In this document: positions 8,092-17,927 of the stretch, in pieces
Layout: each line of letters begins with the position of its first letter
Position numbering within the stretch: the first letter of the stretch is position 1
Source: Deltaproteobacteria bacterium
GTDB lineage: Bacteria; Desulfobacterota; Binatia; UBA9968
Length of the DNA stretch: 48,961 bases
Assembly: GCA_005879605.1 (NCBI GenBank)
Contig: VBKE01000013.1
Location: 1 to 48,961, forward strand
Direction of reading: 5' to 3'
Position numbers and translations under genes: made by a program
Notes under the pieces: generated by a model
The model's database searches: none
What the model was told of the DNA's origin: nothing
The model's input: the letters and a program-made list of their open reading frames with translations, nothing else

Positions 8092-8127
8092 ATTATATCG
8101 CTATACGATAGTATCGCAATACGATAT
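8092..8127 (-). promoter_or_regulatory. MarR-permease promoter with two tandem operator palindromes
   Basis: On the minus strand there is a -35 TTGCGA (8119-8114), a 16-nt spacer and a perfect -10 TATAAT (8097-8092). Two copies of TATCG-N5-CGATA lie at 8096-8110 (N5 CTATA) and 8112-8126 (N5 CAATA), repeating every 16 bp. One covers the spacer and the -10 edge, the other covers the -35. Binding of the MarR dimer to either would block RNA polymerase. The assignment of MarR to these sites is inferred from position. Confidence 0.82.
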
Positions 8128-8236
8128 GTCTTCGGCTTTGTCAACTGACAAGCAGCCCAAAAGTGCGCCCGCGAAAACGTTCATAATGCTACACCCTGAC
8201 GGATGCCCCTGAGATCGTTAGAAACATAGGGTTTAT

Positions 8237-8265
8237 TTGACTTTGGCAGGGTTTTCCTTTAGAAA
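8237..8265 (+). promoter_or_regulatory. Possible promoter of rplU-rpmA
   Basis: TTGACT (8237-8242) is followed after 17 nt by TAGAAA (8260-8265). The -35 match is good and the -10 match is weak. The predicted start of transcription would fall just before the AGGA ribosome site at 8275-8278, giving a very short leader, so the assignment is tentative. Confidence 0.3.
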
Positions 8266-8285
8266 AAGAACTTCAGGAAAAATTT

Positions 8286-8600
8286 ATGAAGTATGCAGTG
8301 ATTAGAACCGGCGGAAAGCAATACCGTGTGTCCGAAGGGGACGTTGTCAGGGTTGAAAAACTTTCGGGAGACGTGGGGGATAAGGTAACTTTGGCGGATG
8401 TCTTGTTCATCGGTGGCAACGGCGAGGTTAAAATCGGTTTGCCGCTGGTGGCCGACGCTAAAGTTACCGGCGAAATCGTGGGGCAAGGCAAGGCAAAGAA
8501 GGTTTTGGTTTTTAAAAAGAAAAGGCGGAAAAGCTATAGCCGCCAAAGAGGGCACCGTCAGCATCAGACGACGCTAAAAATCACGGCAATCGAGGTCTAG
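8286..8600 (+). CDS. rplU: 50S ribosomal protein L21
   Basis: A 104-residue protein, the standard length for bL21. It begins MKYAVIRTGGKQYRVSEGD and has the basic C-terminal RNA-binding loop FKKKRRKSYSRQRGHRQ that is diagnostic for the family. It binds 23S rRNA in domain I of the large subunit. AGGA lies 7 nt before the ATG. It is followed after 9 nt by rpmA, the near-universal partner, and an intrinsic terminator ends the two-gene unit before obg. Confidence 0.98.
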   Translation: MKYAVIRTGGKQYRVSEGDVVRVEKLSGDVGDKVTLADVLFIGGNGEVKIGLPLVADAKVTGEIVGQGKAKKVLVFKKKRRKSYSRQRGHRQHQTTLKITAIEV

Positions 8601-8609
8601 GAGTTTTAT

Positions 8610-8864
8610 ATGGCACACAAGAAAGCGGGAGGAAGTTCCCGCAACGGGCGCGACAGCCAAGGACAAAGGCGCGGAGTCAAGGTTTTCGGCGGTGAAACCG
8701 TGAGCGCGGGAAATATCATCGTCCGCCAGGTTGGCACGCGTATTCATCCGGGTAAAAACGTTGGCATGGGGCGAGACTTCACCTTGTTCGCGAAGATCGA
8801 TGGCGTGGTTCACTTTGACCGCCTCGACAAGGAAAGAAAGCGAGTCAGCGTGCTGCCTCAATAG
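8610..8864 (+). CDS. rpmA: 50S ribosomal protein L27
   Basis: An 84-residue bL27 beginning [19 protein letters not shown], with the conserved [20 protein letters not shown] core. The N-terminal tail of L27 reaches the peptidyl-transferase centre; here it begins directly at AHKK, without the cleavable extension seen in Firmicutes. It is translated with rplU from a shared message. The stop is followed by a terminator hairpin at 8883-8911. Confidence 0.98.
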   Translation: MAHKKAGGSSRNGRDSQGQRRGVKVFGGETVSAGNIIVRQVGTRIHPGKNVGMGRDFTLFAKIDGVVHFDRLDKERKRVSVLPQ

Positions 8865-8882
8865 CGTCTTCGGAGCGCGACG

Positions 8883-8911
8883 AAAAAGCCCCTGTTCGGG
8901 GCTTTTTTTTT
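8883..8911 (+). terminator. Intrinsic terminator after rpmA
   Basis: The stem AGCCCC (8887-8892) pairs with GGGGCT (8898-8903) around a TGTTC loop, preceded by A5 and followed by T9. It would end or attenuate the rplU-rpmA transcript 37 nt before the obg start, so obg-proB-proA needs its own promoter or read-through. Confidence 0.88.
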
Positions 8912-8944
8912 GTCTGGGAAAGGGCAATGATACTCTTCAAGTAA

Positions 8945-11105
<2,161 letters not shown>

Positions 11106-11120
11106 AACGAAAGCAGGTCA

Positions 11121-12386
11121 GTGAATCAGTCATCGTTGAAAGAAGAAGCGATTCAACTCGGCAGGCAGGCCAAAGCCGCCGCGCGACAGTTAGCGCCGCT
11201 TGCCTCTGAGGAAAAGAATCGCGCGCTAAATCTGATGGCGGACGCGCTTGAGGAGCAGAGCGATTATTTGATCGCAGAGAACAAGAAAGATCTGGACGCG
11301 GCGCGAAGTGCGGCAATCTCTCATGCCGTTCTCGATCGCATTGCGCTTGATCCGAGCCGCGTGCAAATGATGGCCAAGGGATTGCGGGAAGTAGCGCTCT
11401 TGCCCGATCCGGTCCACGAGATTGTCAAGATGTGGCGGCGGCCGAACGGCTTGCAGGTCGGGAAGATGCGTATTCCGCTGGGTGTCATCGGTATGATTTA
11501 TGAGGCGCGTCCGAATGTGACGGCGGACGCCGCCGCGCTGTGCCTCAAATCCGGCAACGCGGTGATACTGAGAGGCGGAAGCGAAGCTTACTTCTCAAAC
11601 CAGGCCGTCGGCGCGGTATTGAAAAACGCCTGCGCAGCCACCCGTGTTCCCCAGCAGGCCGTGCAGATCGTCAAGTCAAGAGATCATGCCTTGATTCAGG
11701 AGCTGTTGCAGCTGGAAGATTACATCGATCTAATCATTCCCCGGGGCGGCGAGGAGCTGATCCGGACCGTGGCGGCCAATTCACGGATCCCGGTGATCAA
11801 GCATTACAAAGGGGTTTGTCATGTCTATGTGGACTCAGACGCGTCACTGGAAATGGCCGAGCGTATTTGTATAAACGCCAAAGTCCAGCGTCCGTCGGTG
11901 TGCAACGCCATGGAAACGCTGCTGGTCCACGAAGAGATCGCACCGACGTTCCTGCCGTCGATAATCGCAAAGTATCAGGCAGCGGGTGTCGAGATCCGGG
12001 GCTGCGAAAAGACGTGCGCGCTCGTTCCCGGAATCAAAAAGGCTTCGGAGAACGATTGGACGACGGAATACCTGGATCTCATTCTCTCGGTGCGCGTCGT
12101 GGCTGATATGGACGTCGCCATTGATCATATAGAACGTTACGGCTCCGAGCACACCGAAACCATCGTCACGTCGAATTACCGACGAGCGCGAGAATTTCTC
12201 GATCGCGTCAATTCGTCCGCTGTGATGGTCAACGCTTCCACCCGTTTCAACGACGGCGGTGAATTGGGATTGGGGGCGGAGATCGGTATCAGCACGAGCA
12301 AGATCCACGCTTTTGGCCCCATGGGGCTCGAAGAGCTGACCACAACGAAGTTTGTTGTGTTGGGGGACGGGCAGATCAGGGAATGA
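11121..12386 (+). CDS. proA: Glutamate-5-semialdehyde dehydrogenase (gamma-glutamyl phosphate reductase)
   Basis: A 421-residue NADPH-dependent enzyme that reduces gamma-glutamyl phosphate to the semialdehyde, the second step of proline synthesis. Recognised by LGVIGMIYEARPNVTADAAA, the LKSGNAVILRGG stretch, VIKHYKGVCHVYVD and the catalytic Cys region VQRPSVCNAMETLLVH. The C-terminal block GLGAEIGISTSKIHAFGPMG is also invariant. It starts with GTG at 11121. The stop overlaps the nadD ATG in an ATGA arrangement. Confidence 0.98.
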   Translation: MNQSSLKEEAIQLGRQAKAAARQLAPLASEEKNRALNLMADALEEQSDYLIAENKKDLDAARSAAISHAVLDRIALDPSRVQMMAKGLREVALLPDPVHEIVKMWRRPNGLQVGKMRIPLGVIGMIYEARPNVTADAAALCLKSGNAVILRGGSEAYFSNQAVGAVLKNACAATRVPQQAVQIVKSRDHALIQELLQLEDYIDLIIPRGGEELIRTVAANSRIPVIKHYKGVCHVYVDSDASLEMAERICINAKVQRPSVCNAMETLLVHEEIAPTFLPSIIAKYQAAGVEIRGCEKTCALVPGIKKASENDWTTEYLDLILSVRVVADMDVAIDHIERYGSEHTETIVTSNYRRAREFLDRVNSSAVMVNASTRFNDGGELGLGAEIGISTSKIHAFGPMGLEELTTTKFVVLGDGQIRE

Positions 12387-13045
12387 GGATCGGGCTTTTC
12401 GGCGGGACCTTCGACCCGATCCATTGGGGTCACCTCCGCAGCGCCGAAGAGGTGTGCGAAGCTCTTTCGCTAGACCGTATCCTTTTTATTCCGGCTTCGA
12501 TTCCTCCGCACAAGAAAGACCAAACGACCGCTCCCGCGCGTGATCGGTTGAATATGGTTCGCCTAGCGGTGGCAAAAAATCCCCGTTTTTCCGTTTCCAC
12601 TGTGGAGATCAGAAGGCGGGGAGTTTCTTACTCGATCGATACCCTCCGTTATTTCGCAAACAAAAGTAAGGGCCGGGATTCTTACTACTTCATCCTTGGT
12701 ATCGATGCGTTCCGCGACATCGCCTCTTGGAAGAACTTCAAACAGCTCTTTTCGTTTTGCCATTTCGTCGTGACGTCCCGACCCGGCGATGGCCATACCA
12801 ATCCGCTAGCTGGCGCACCCGTTGCCGTAAGAAAACTCTTTTGTTATGATTTTAAAGAGAAAATCTATAGACATCGGAGCGGTACGTACCTGTATTTCGT
12901 CAAGCTCACGGATATCGCTATCTCGGCCTCGCAAATCCGCAAGCGGGTCGGCGCAGGAAAGTCCATTCGATATTTACTGCCCTGGGAGGTCGAAGCTTAC
13001 ATCAAGAAACGAAATCTCTATCGGGACCGTGAGGAGGAGCGGTAA
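12383..13045 (+). CDS. nadD: Nicotinate-nucleotide adenylyltransferase
   Basis: A 220-residue NadD that adenylates nicotinate mononucleotide in NAD synthesis. The nucleotidyltransferase motif GGTFDPIHWGHL is at residues 7-18 and the ISASQIRKRV motif near residue 180 is the ISxxxIR signature. RILFIPASIPPHK contains the conserved PPHK. It overlaps proA by 4 nt, and rsfS begins 5 nt after the stop, so proA-nadD-rsfS are co-translated. Confidence 0.96.
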   Translation: MRIGLFGGTFDPIHWGHLRSAEEVCEALSLDRILFIPASIPPHKKDQTTAPARDRLNMVRLAVAKNPRFSVSTVEIRRRGVSYSIDTLRYFANKSKGRDSYYFILGIDAFRDIASWKNFKQLFSFCHFVVTSRPGDGHTNPLAGAPVAVRKLFCYDFKEKIYRHRSGTYLYFVKLTDIAISASQIRKRVGAGKSIRYLLPWEVEAYIKKRNLYRDREEER

Positions 13046-13050
13046 CGACT

Positions 13051-13455
13051 TTGCCGGCAACTAGCTCCTGGGAAAAAGTGCTTCTCCTGACGCGCGCCGC
13101 TCTGGAGAAAAAGGCTTACGATTTTGTCGTTATCGAAGTCCGCGAAGTGACCTCCATCGCCGACTATTTCATCATTTGCACGGGGCGTTCGGATCGGCAG
13201 GTTCAGAGTATTGCACAAGGTCTTGAAGAGGCCTTGAATCAAGCCGGTATTTCTCTGCTCTCCGTTGAAGGCGCCAATCGGGGCCATTGGATTTTGATGG
13301 ACTTTTCAGACGTCGTCGTCCACATTTTCTATGAACCGGTCCGCCAATTTTACGATCTAGACGGACTATGGGGCCACGCCCCTCGGGTCGAGCTACCTGA
13401 GCCTTATTCGACCTTGGTCGACCAGTTTCACATCGCGTCAAGCCAACTGTCTTAG
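13051..13455 (+). CDS. rsfS: Ribosomal silencing factor RsfS
   Basis: A 134-residue Iojap/RsfS protein, of standard length. The family signatures are ADYFIICTGRSDRQVQSIA and GHWILMDFSDVVVHIF. RsfS binds L14 and blocks joining of ribosomal subunits in starvation. It starts with TTG at 13051, 5 nt after nadD; this start gives the usual short N-terminal helix. The rlmH gene that often follows rsfS is missing here, and gpmI comes next. Confidence 0.95.
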   Translation: MPATSSWEKVLLLTRAALEKKAYDFVVIEVREVTSIADYFIICTGRSDRQVQSIAQGLEEALNQAGISLLSVEGANRGHWILMDFSDVVVHIFYEPVRQFYDLDGLWGHAPRVELPEPYSTLVDQFHIASSQLS

Positions 13456-13545
13456 AACGCCGAGCGTTGCCGCAGCTTTCGCCGCCTGTCCCCGCCCGTG
13501 GCTATATTGAAGATGCCCAAATCCAACCCAAAGGAAGGAAAACCG

Positions 13546-15084
13546 GTGACTACAACACAGCCAGCGATCCTCGTCATCCTTGACGGATTTGGAATCAATC
13601 CAAGGAAAGAAGGCAATGCCATCGCGAATGCATCGATGCCAAATATGGATGCGTTGCTGCGGGATTTTCCCAACTCGAGTCTTTCTATGTCCGGGATGGA
13701 TGTCGGTTTGCCTGACGGCCAGATGGGTAATTCGGAAGTAGGCCACATGATCCTGGGCGCCGGACGCATCGTTTACCAAGAGCTAACCCTTATTCACAAG
13801 GATATTGATGCGGGTGGCTTTTATAGCAACAAAATTCTTTTGGATGCCTTGAGAAAGACGCGAGATAAGAAAGGCCGACTCCATCTCATGGGTCTTCTTG
13901 GCGACGGTGGTGTCCACAGCCATCAGCGCCACATGGAAGCGTTAATTGAAATGGCCCATCGAGAAAAGGTCGGGATGATCTATCTCCATCTATTCTTGGA
14001 CGGCCGGGACACACCGCCGACGAGCGGCGAGCAGTTCCTGCTCGCTCTCAACGAGAAGCTGAAGGCTTATCCCAACGTTCGAATCGCCACCGTAAGCGGA
14101 CGTTATTACGCCATGGACCGCGACAAACGGTGGGATAGAACTGAAAAGGCTTATCTCTGTCTGACTGAGGGCGTGGGGAACCGAGCTGCTTCCGCGCTGG
14201 AAGCGGTTCGTAAGAGTTACGAGCAAAAAGTCACGGACGAATTTGTTCTTCCCACAGTCATTAACGGCACGGACGGTTTGATTCGAGACCGTGATGGAGT
14301 GATTTTTTTCAATTTTCGAGCTGATCGCGCCCGGCAGTTGACCCGCGCGCTGACTGAAGCAGATTTCAAAGAGTTTCCCCGCAAGAAACGTCCAAAGCTC
14401 TCAACCTATACCACGATGACGCAATACGATGAGACATTCAAAGTCCCGGTCGCCTATCCGCCCAGAGAGATTAAGAGGATACTAGGAGAAGTCGTGAGCC
14501 AGGCGGGGATTCGCCAGTTGCGCATAGCGGAAACGGAGAAATACGCGCACGTCACTTACTTCTTCAACGGTGGCGAGGAGAATAAGTTTCCTGGAGAAGA
14601 ACGTATCTTAATTCCTTCGCCCAAAGACGTGCCGACGTACGATCTCAAGCCTGAAATGAGCGCTCGCGAAGTTACCGAGGCGCTTGTCAAGCAGTTGCGC
14701 GAGCAGGACATGGGTCTAGTCATTGCTAATTTTGCTAATGCTGACATGGTCGGTCATACGGGAAATTTTGCGGCGGGTGTCAAGGCCTGCGAGGTCATCG
14801 ACGAATGCATCGGCAGAGTCGTTGATGCCGCATTGAATAAAAAAGGTCGTGTCATCATCACTGCAGATCACGGCAATATCGAGCAGTTGATCGACTACGA
14901 TACGGGGATGCCCCACACGGCCCACACGACCAATCGCGTTCCTGTGATTCTGGTTGACGAGGAACGCAAAAAAAGCCGCCTCAACAAAGGAACTGCTATC
15001 GACATCGCGCCGACGATGTTGCGGCTCCTCGGCATTCCCCAACCCAAGGAAATGACCGGCCGCTCTCTCATAGTGGATTCATAG
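13546..15084 (+). CDS. gpmI: 2,3-bisphosphoglycerate-independent phosphoglycerate mutase
   Basis: Interconverts 3- and 2-phosphoglycerate with two Mn ions. The metal/phospho-Ser region MGNSEVGHMILGAGRIVYQ, the FLDGRDTPP motif, the early ILVILDGFG and the late ITADHGNIEQL and PHTAHTTNRVP metal motifs are all present. I place the start at the GTG at 13546, because AAGGAAGG at 13531-13538 gives a perfect 7-nt-spaced ribosome site. This yields 512 residues, the family norm. An upstream GTG at 13498 would add 16 residues with no ribosome site. It stands 90 nt after rsfS. Confidence 0.96.
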   Translation: MTTTQPAILVILDGFGINPRKEGNAIANASMPNMDALLRDFPNSSLSMSGMDVGLPDGQMGNSEVGHMILGAGRIVYQELTLIHKDIDAGGFYSNKILLDALRKTRDKKGRLHLMGLLGDGGVHSHQRHMEALIEMAHREKVGMIYLHLFLDGRDTPPTSGEQFLLALNEKLKAYPNVRIATVSGRYYAMDRDKRWDRTEKAYLCLTEGVGNRAASALEAVRKSYEQKVTDEFVLPTVINGTDGLIRDRDGVIFFNFRADRARQLTRALTEADFKEFPRKKRPKLSTYTTMTQYDETFKVPVAYPPREIKRILGEVVSQAGIRQLRIAETEKYAHVTYFFNGGEENKFPGEERILIPSPKDVPTYDLKPEMSAREVTEALVKQLREQDMGLVIANFANADMVGHTGNFAAGVKACEVIDECIGRVVDAALNKKGRVIITADHGNIEQLIDYDTGMPHTAHTTNRVPVILVDEERKKSRLNKGTAIDIAPTMLRLLGIPQPKEMTGRSLIVDS

Positions 15085-15166
15085 AACATTCCTGTTTCTT
15101 CCTGCCGACGCCTCGATGTCGATTTTTCTTCGCGTTTGTCGGTCTTTTTGATAGAGTCGGCAGCGG

Positions 15167-15934
15167 ATGTTACCGCCTCACCGCCAAGCACTTGCGGATC
15201 GATTGGATTGGCTCGTCGATTGGCTCTATCCGCCGCGCTGCCGCGCATGCCGCGGTCGGATCGCCGGCCGGGACTCGGAGTATTTCTGCAGCGCCTGCTG
15301 GTCGCAAATCAGACTTGTCTCTCACCCGCTCTGCACTGTCTGTGGCCGTCCCTTTTTAGATGCGAGCGGAGACGATCACCTGTGTGGGGTTTGCCTATCG
15401 CGCACTCCCCGGTTTGTATCTGCCCGCGCATGGGCTTGCTATCCGCGAGAGGAGATCACCGAAGATCCGCTGCGGCAGGTGGTACAGAAGTTCAAGTATG
15501 GTCGCAAAGTCTCTCTTGGCAAATCGCTAGGACAACTCATGGCATCGGGCTGTAGGGAATTCTTAAACGAGCGCCGCGTCGATACGATCATTCCCGTTCC
15601 GCTGCATCCCAAACGATTGCGTTGGAGAGGCTTTAACCAATCGGTTTTGTTGGCGCGACAAGTGAGCCGCGCCTATGGTTTGCCGATGGATCCATTTGTC
15701 CTCGTTCGCGACAAAGAGACGTCGGCGCAAACTCAGCTCTCGGAAGAAGAGCGCCGGAAAAACGTACGGGGCGCATTTTCTGTTCAGTCCGCAGCCTCGT
15801 TGAACGGGAAAACGATACTCTTGGTGGATGACGTCTACACCTCTGGAGCGACGGTCAACGAGTGCAGCCGGGTCTTGATGCAGGCGGGCGCCAAGAAGGT
15901 TTCCGTTTTGACCTTGGCGCGGACGATATCCTAG
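15167..15934 (+). CDS. comF: ComF family phosphoribosyltransferase-like protein
   Basis: A 255-residue ComF/GntX protein. The N-terminus has four CxxC pairs (Cys 25/28, 41/44, 56/59, 73/76) forming a zinc-ribbon. The C-terminal type I phosphoribosyltransferase domain has PVPLHPKRLRWRGFNQ and the PRPP loop ILLVDDVYTSGATV near 217-230. ComF proteins support DNA uptake or processing in naturally competent bacteria, but they are found far more widely. It closes the housekeeping run, 82 nt after gpmI. Confidence 0.93.
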   Translation: MLPPHRQALADRLDWLVDWLYPPRCRACRGRIAGRDSEYFCSACWSQIRLVSHPLCTVCGRPFLDASGDDHLCGVCLSRTPRFVSARAWACYPREEITEDPLRQVVQKFKYGRKVSLGKSLGQLMASGCREFLNERRVDTIIPVPLHPKRLRWRGFNQSVLLARQVSRAYGLPMDPFVLVRDKETSAQTQLSEEERRKNVRGAFSVQSAASLNGKTILLVDDVYTSGATVNECSRVLMQAGAKKVSVLTLARTIS

Positions 15935-15974
15935 CGGAGAGTCGTTCATTGAGGCTCCTTTGCATTGGTTGGCT

Positions 15975-16556
15975 ATGTCGGTGAATGACCAGGCAAGATG
16001 GGATCGGAAACATTTAGCAGAGCATGGGTCTGAAGCAGCGTCTGGTTTTCTAAGGGAAATCTTCCAGACTCAAAACTGGCAAATTCGTTCGGGTCGAGCC
16101 TTGGACATCGCTGCCGGAAAGGGACGAAACGCGATATTTCTGGCCGAGCGGGGTTTCGACGTCGAAGCTATCGATATCTCGCCGGTTGCCCTAGATGAAG
16201 CTCGCCGCCGAGCAACGGAGCGAAGACTCGATATATCGTGGCGAGAAGCCGACCTAGAGCAGATCGACTTGCCCGAGGCGTGCTATGACCTCGTCTTGAA
16301 TTTCAATTATCTGCAGCGCTCTTTGATCCCGCGGATCAAAGAGAGTCTCAAGGCCGGCGGGCATATCATCTTTGAGACTTATCTGATCGATCAGCGAACC
16401 GTCGGCCATCCGAGCAATCCCGCCTATCTGCTCGGTCACAATGAGCTGTTGGAATTCTTTCGTGATCTTCGGGTGCTGTGGTACCGCGAGGGGAAATTCA
16501 CTGAAGGTGACGAGGTCTCCTATCGAGCGGGTATTTTTGCTCAGAAAGTCCGCTAA
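15975..16556 (+). CDS. Class I SAM-dependent methyltransferase (TehB-like)
   Basis: A Rossmann-fold methyltransferase of about 193 residues. Motif I is ALDIAAGKGRNAIFLAERG, with the acidic end of strand 2 at VEAIDIS and motif IV-like DLVLNFNYLQRSL. The sequence is closest in style to the TehB/UbiE group of small methyltransferases. I chose the ATG at 15975; a TTG at 15960 would add five residues. Neither has a strong ribosome site. It overlaps the convergent gene by 4 nt at its stop. The substrate is unknown. Confidence 0.82.
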   Translation: MSVNDQARWDRKHLAEHGSEAASGFLREIFQTQNWQIRSGRALDIAAGKGRNAIFLAERGFDVEAIDISPVALDEARRRATERRLDISWREADLEQIDLPEACYDLVLNFNYLQRSLIPRIKESLKAGGHIIFETYLIDQRTVGHPSNPAYLLGHNELLEFFRDLRVLWYREGKFTEGDEVSYRAGIFAQKVR

Positions 16557-16990
16557 GGCTGGTCGAGATAAGCCAAGTAGTCCCCCGACACGATGCGTCT
16601 ACGTTCTTCGACTACGCCGCGGTATAAATAAATCCACGATGTGATCGTTTCACCCGCGTCAAGGAAGATTGTCGTTGGTTCACGCGAAAATAACCGCCCT
16701 TCGTAGTCGTCGAGGATCTCGAATGCTTGCGTGTTTCGCTCCAGCTCGTAGACCTCACCGATGACGCGATCGGACTTTTCAGCCGATGCCACTGCTCCCG
16801 GGTAGCGTCCCAGATTGTAGAGTCGTCCTTGAAATACTCCCATGCCGATATAGCTGCCATGGCGCGCCAGGATTTGATGCGTCGGATGCTTCACTTGTTT
16901 CCGAAGGGTTCCGTACACAAAGAGGCGCGGGTTCTTTTGCGCAGGCATTTTAAGTTTCGCGTGACGTTTCCTCCGTCCATTGACGGGCAC
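16553..16990 (-). CDS. Gamma-glutamylcyclotransferase-like (AIG2/GGCT) protein
   Basis: A 145-residue protein with the GGCT signature LFVYGTLR at residues 23-30, the substrate loop near GRYPGAV, and the proposed catalytic Glu in DDYEG (E97). The family forms 5-oxoproline from gamma-glutamyl amines or peptides. The frame opens with GTG at 16990; an in-frame ATG at 16948 is an alternative that also keeps the whole domain. The stop overlaps the stop of the convergent methyltransferase gene by 4 nt. Confidence 0.88.
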   Translation of the reverse strand: MPVNGRRKRHAKLKMPAQKNPRLFVYGTLRKQVKHPTHQILARHGSYIGMGVFQGRLYNLGRYPGAVASAEKSDRVIGEVYELERNTQAFEILDDYEGRLFSREPTTIFLDAGETITSWIYLYRGVVEERRRIVSGDYLAYLDQP

Positions 16991-17056
16991 TTTGCCGAAA
17001 TTGGCGGCGCCGTCTGATAAAGTTGCTATCTGGTGCGCGCCCGTAGGGCCGGATGG

Positions 17057-17788
17057 CTATTTCGGCGTGCGCAGGAAAAAAGTCTGTCCCGTAACGTATT
17101 TTGTCGCTTCGGAGAGCAGGTAGCGAATCAGGCCGACGATCTCTTCCTTTTTGGTGAGCCCGTCCATTAATGGCGGGATCGCTTCTCGTTTCTCAAACTC
17201 TTCCCGAGTCGAGCCAGATCGCGACATGGGCGTATCGGTTGCGCCAGGAGCGATGGCATTGACGGTAATCTCATAGGTCGCGAGTTCCACCGCCAACGAT
17301 TTTGTGAAAGCGATGATGCCGGCTTTGGACGCGGCATAGTGAGCGGCGCGCGGCTGTCCGGCCACACCGCGGCCGGACGCTATGCTTATAATACGACCCT
17401 GCTTCTTTGGAATCATATGATGGGCCACAGCCTGTGAGCAGAGAAACGTGCCCTTCAGATTGATTCTCAGCACCCGATCCCAATCCTCCTCAGGCATTTC
17501 CACGACGGGTACACGGGTGAGAACTCCCGCCCCGTTGAGGAGGAAATCGATCCGGCCGTATTTGTCCAGGGTTGCTTTGACCATGTCGCCGACACTTTGT
17601 TTGCTGCCGACGTCGACTTGAATCGCGATCGCCTCGCCGTTGTCTTTGCGGATCTCCGCGGCGATGTTTTCTGCGGCTTCTTTGGCATAGTCTGCAATTA
17701 CAACTTTCAGCCCGTCAGACGCTAAACCGCGACAAATGTCCGATCCGATCCCACCGGCACCCCCGGTCACGATAATTACTTTGTCCAT
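17057..17788 (-). CDS. Short-chain dehydrogenase/reductase
   Basis: A 243-residue SDR with the cofactor motif TGGAGGIG (residues 8-15), the structural NGAG at 85-88 in place of NNAG, and catalytic Asn110, Ser138, Tyr151 and Lys155. The acidic D33 after strand 2 (VVIADY) suggests NAD(H) preference. Sequence such as GRIISIASGRGVAGQPRAAHY resembles 3-oxoacyl-reductase/glucose-dehydrogenase-type SDRs. The substrate cannot be named. It is a single gene, with 138 nt to the following MATE gene on the same strand. Confidence 0.92.
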   Translation of the reverse strand: MDKVIIVTGGAGGIGSDICRGLASDGLKVVIADYAKEAAENIAAEIRKDNGEAIAIQVDVGSKQSVGDMVKATLDKYGRIDFLLNGAGVLTRVPVVEMPEEDWDRVLRINLKGTFLCSQAVAHHMIPKKQGRIISIASGRGVAGQPRAAHYAASKAGIIAFTKSLAVELATYEITVNAIAPGATDTPMSRSGSTREEFEKREAIPPLMDGLTKKEEIVGLIRYLLSEATKYVTGQTFFLRTPK

Positions 17789-17899
17789 AACACTACTCCT
17801 CTTTATCGTTGCCTCAGGACGCTACCATTGGTGACTATTTTCGGTCAATAAGTTGGCACGAAATAAAGAGACTCAGCGGTAGTGTGATTGCCTGTTTGA

Positions 17900-17913
17900 A
17901 CCGTTTAAACGGT
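17900..17913. other. Perfect 14-bp palindrome between SDR and MATE genes
   Basis: ACCGTTTAAACGGT is an exact palindrome in the 138-nt gap, 15 nt beyond the MATE stop codon. It could be a small hairpin at the mRNA 3' end or a protein-binding site. No T-run follows on either strand. Confidence 0.4.
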
Positions 17914-17927
17914 CCAAGTTAACTTCT

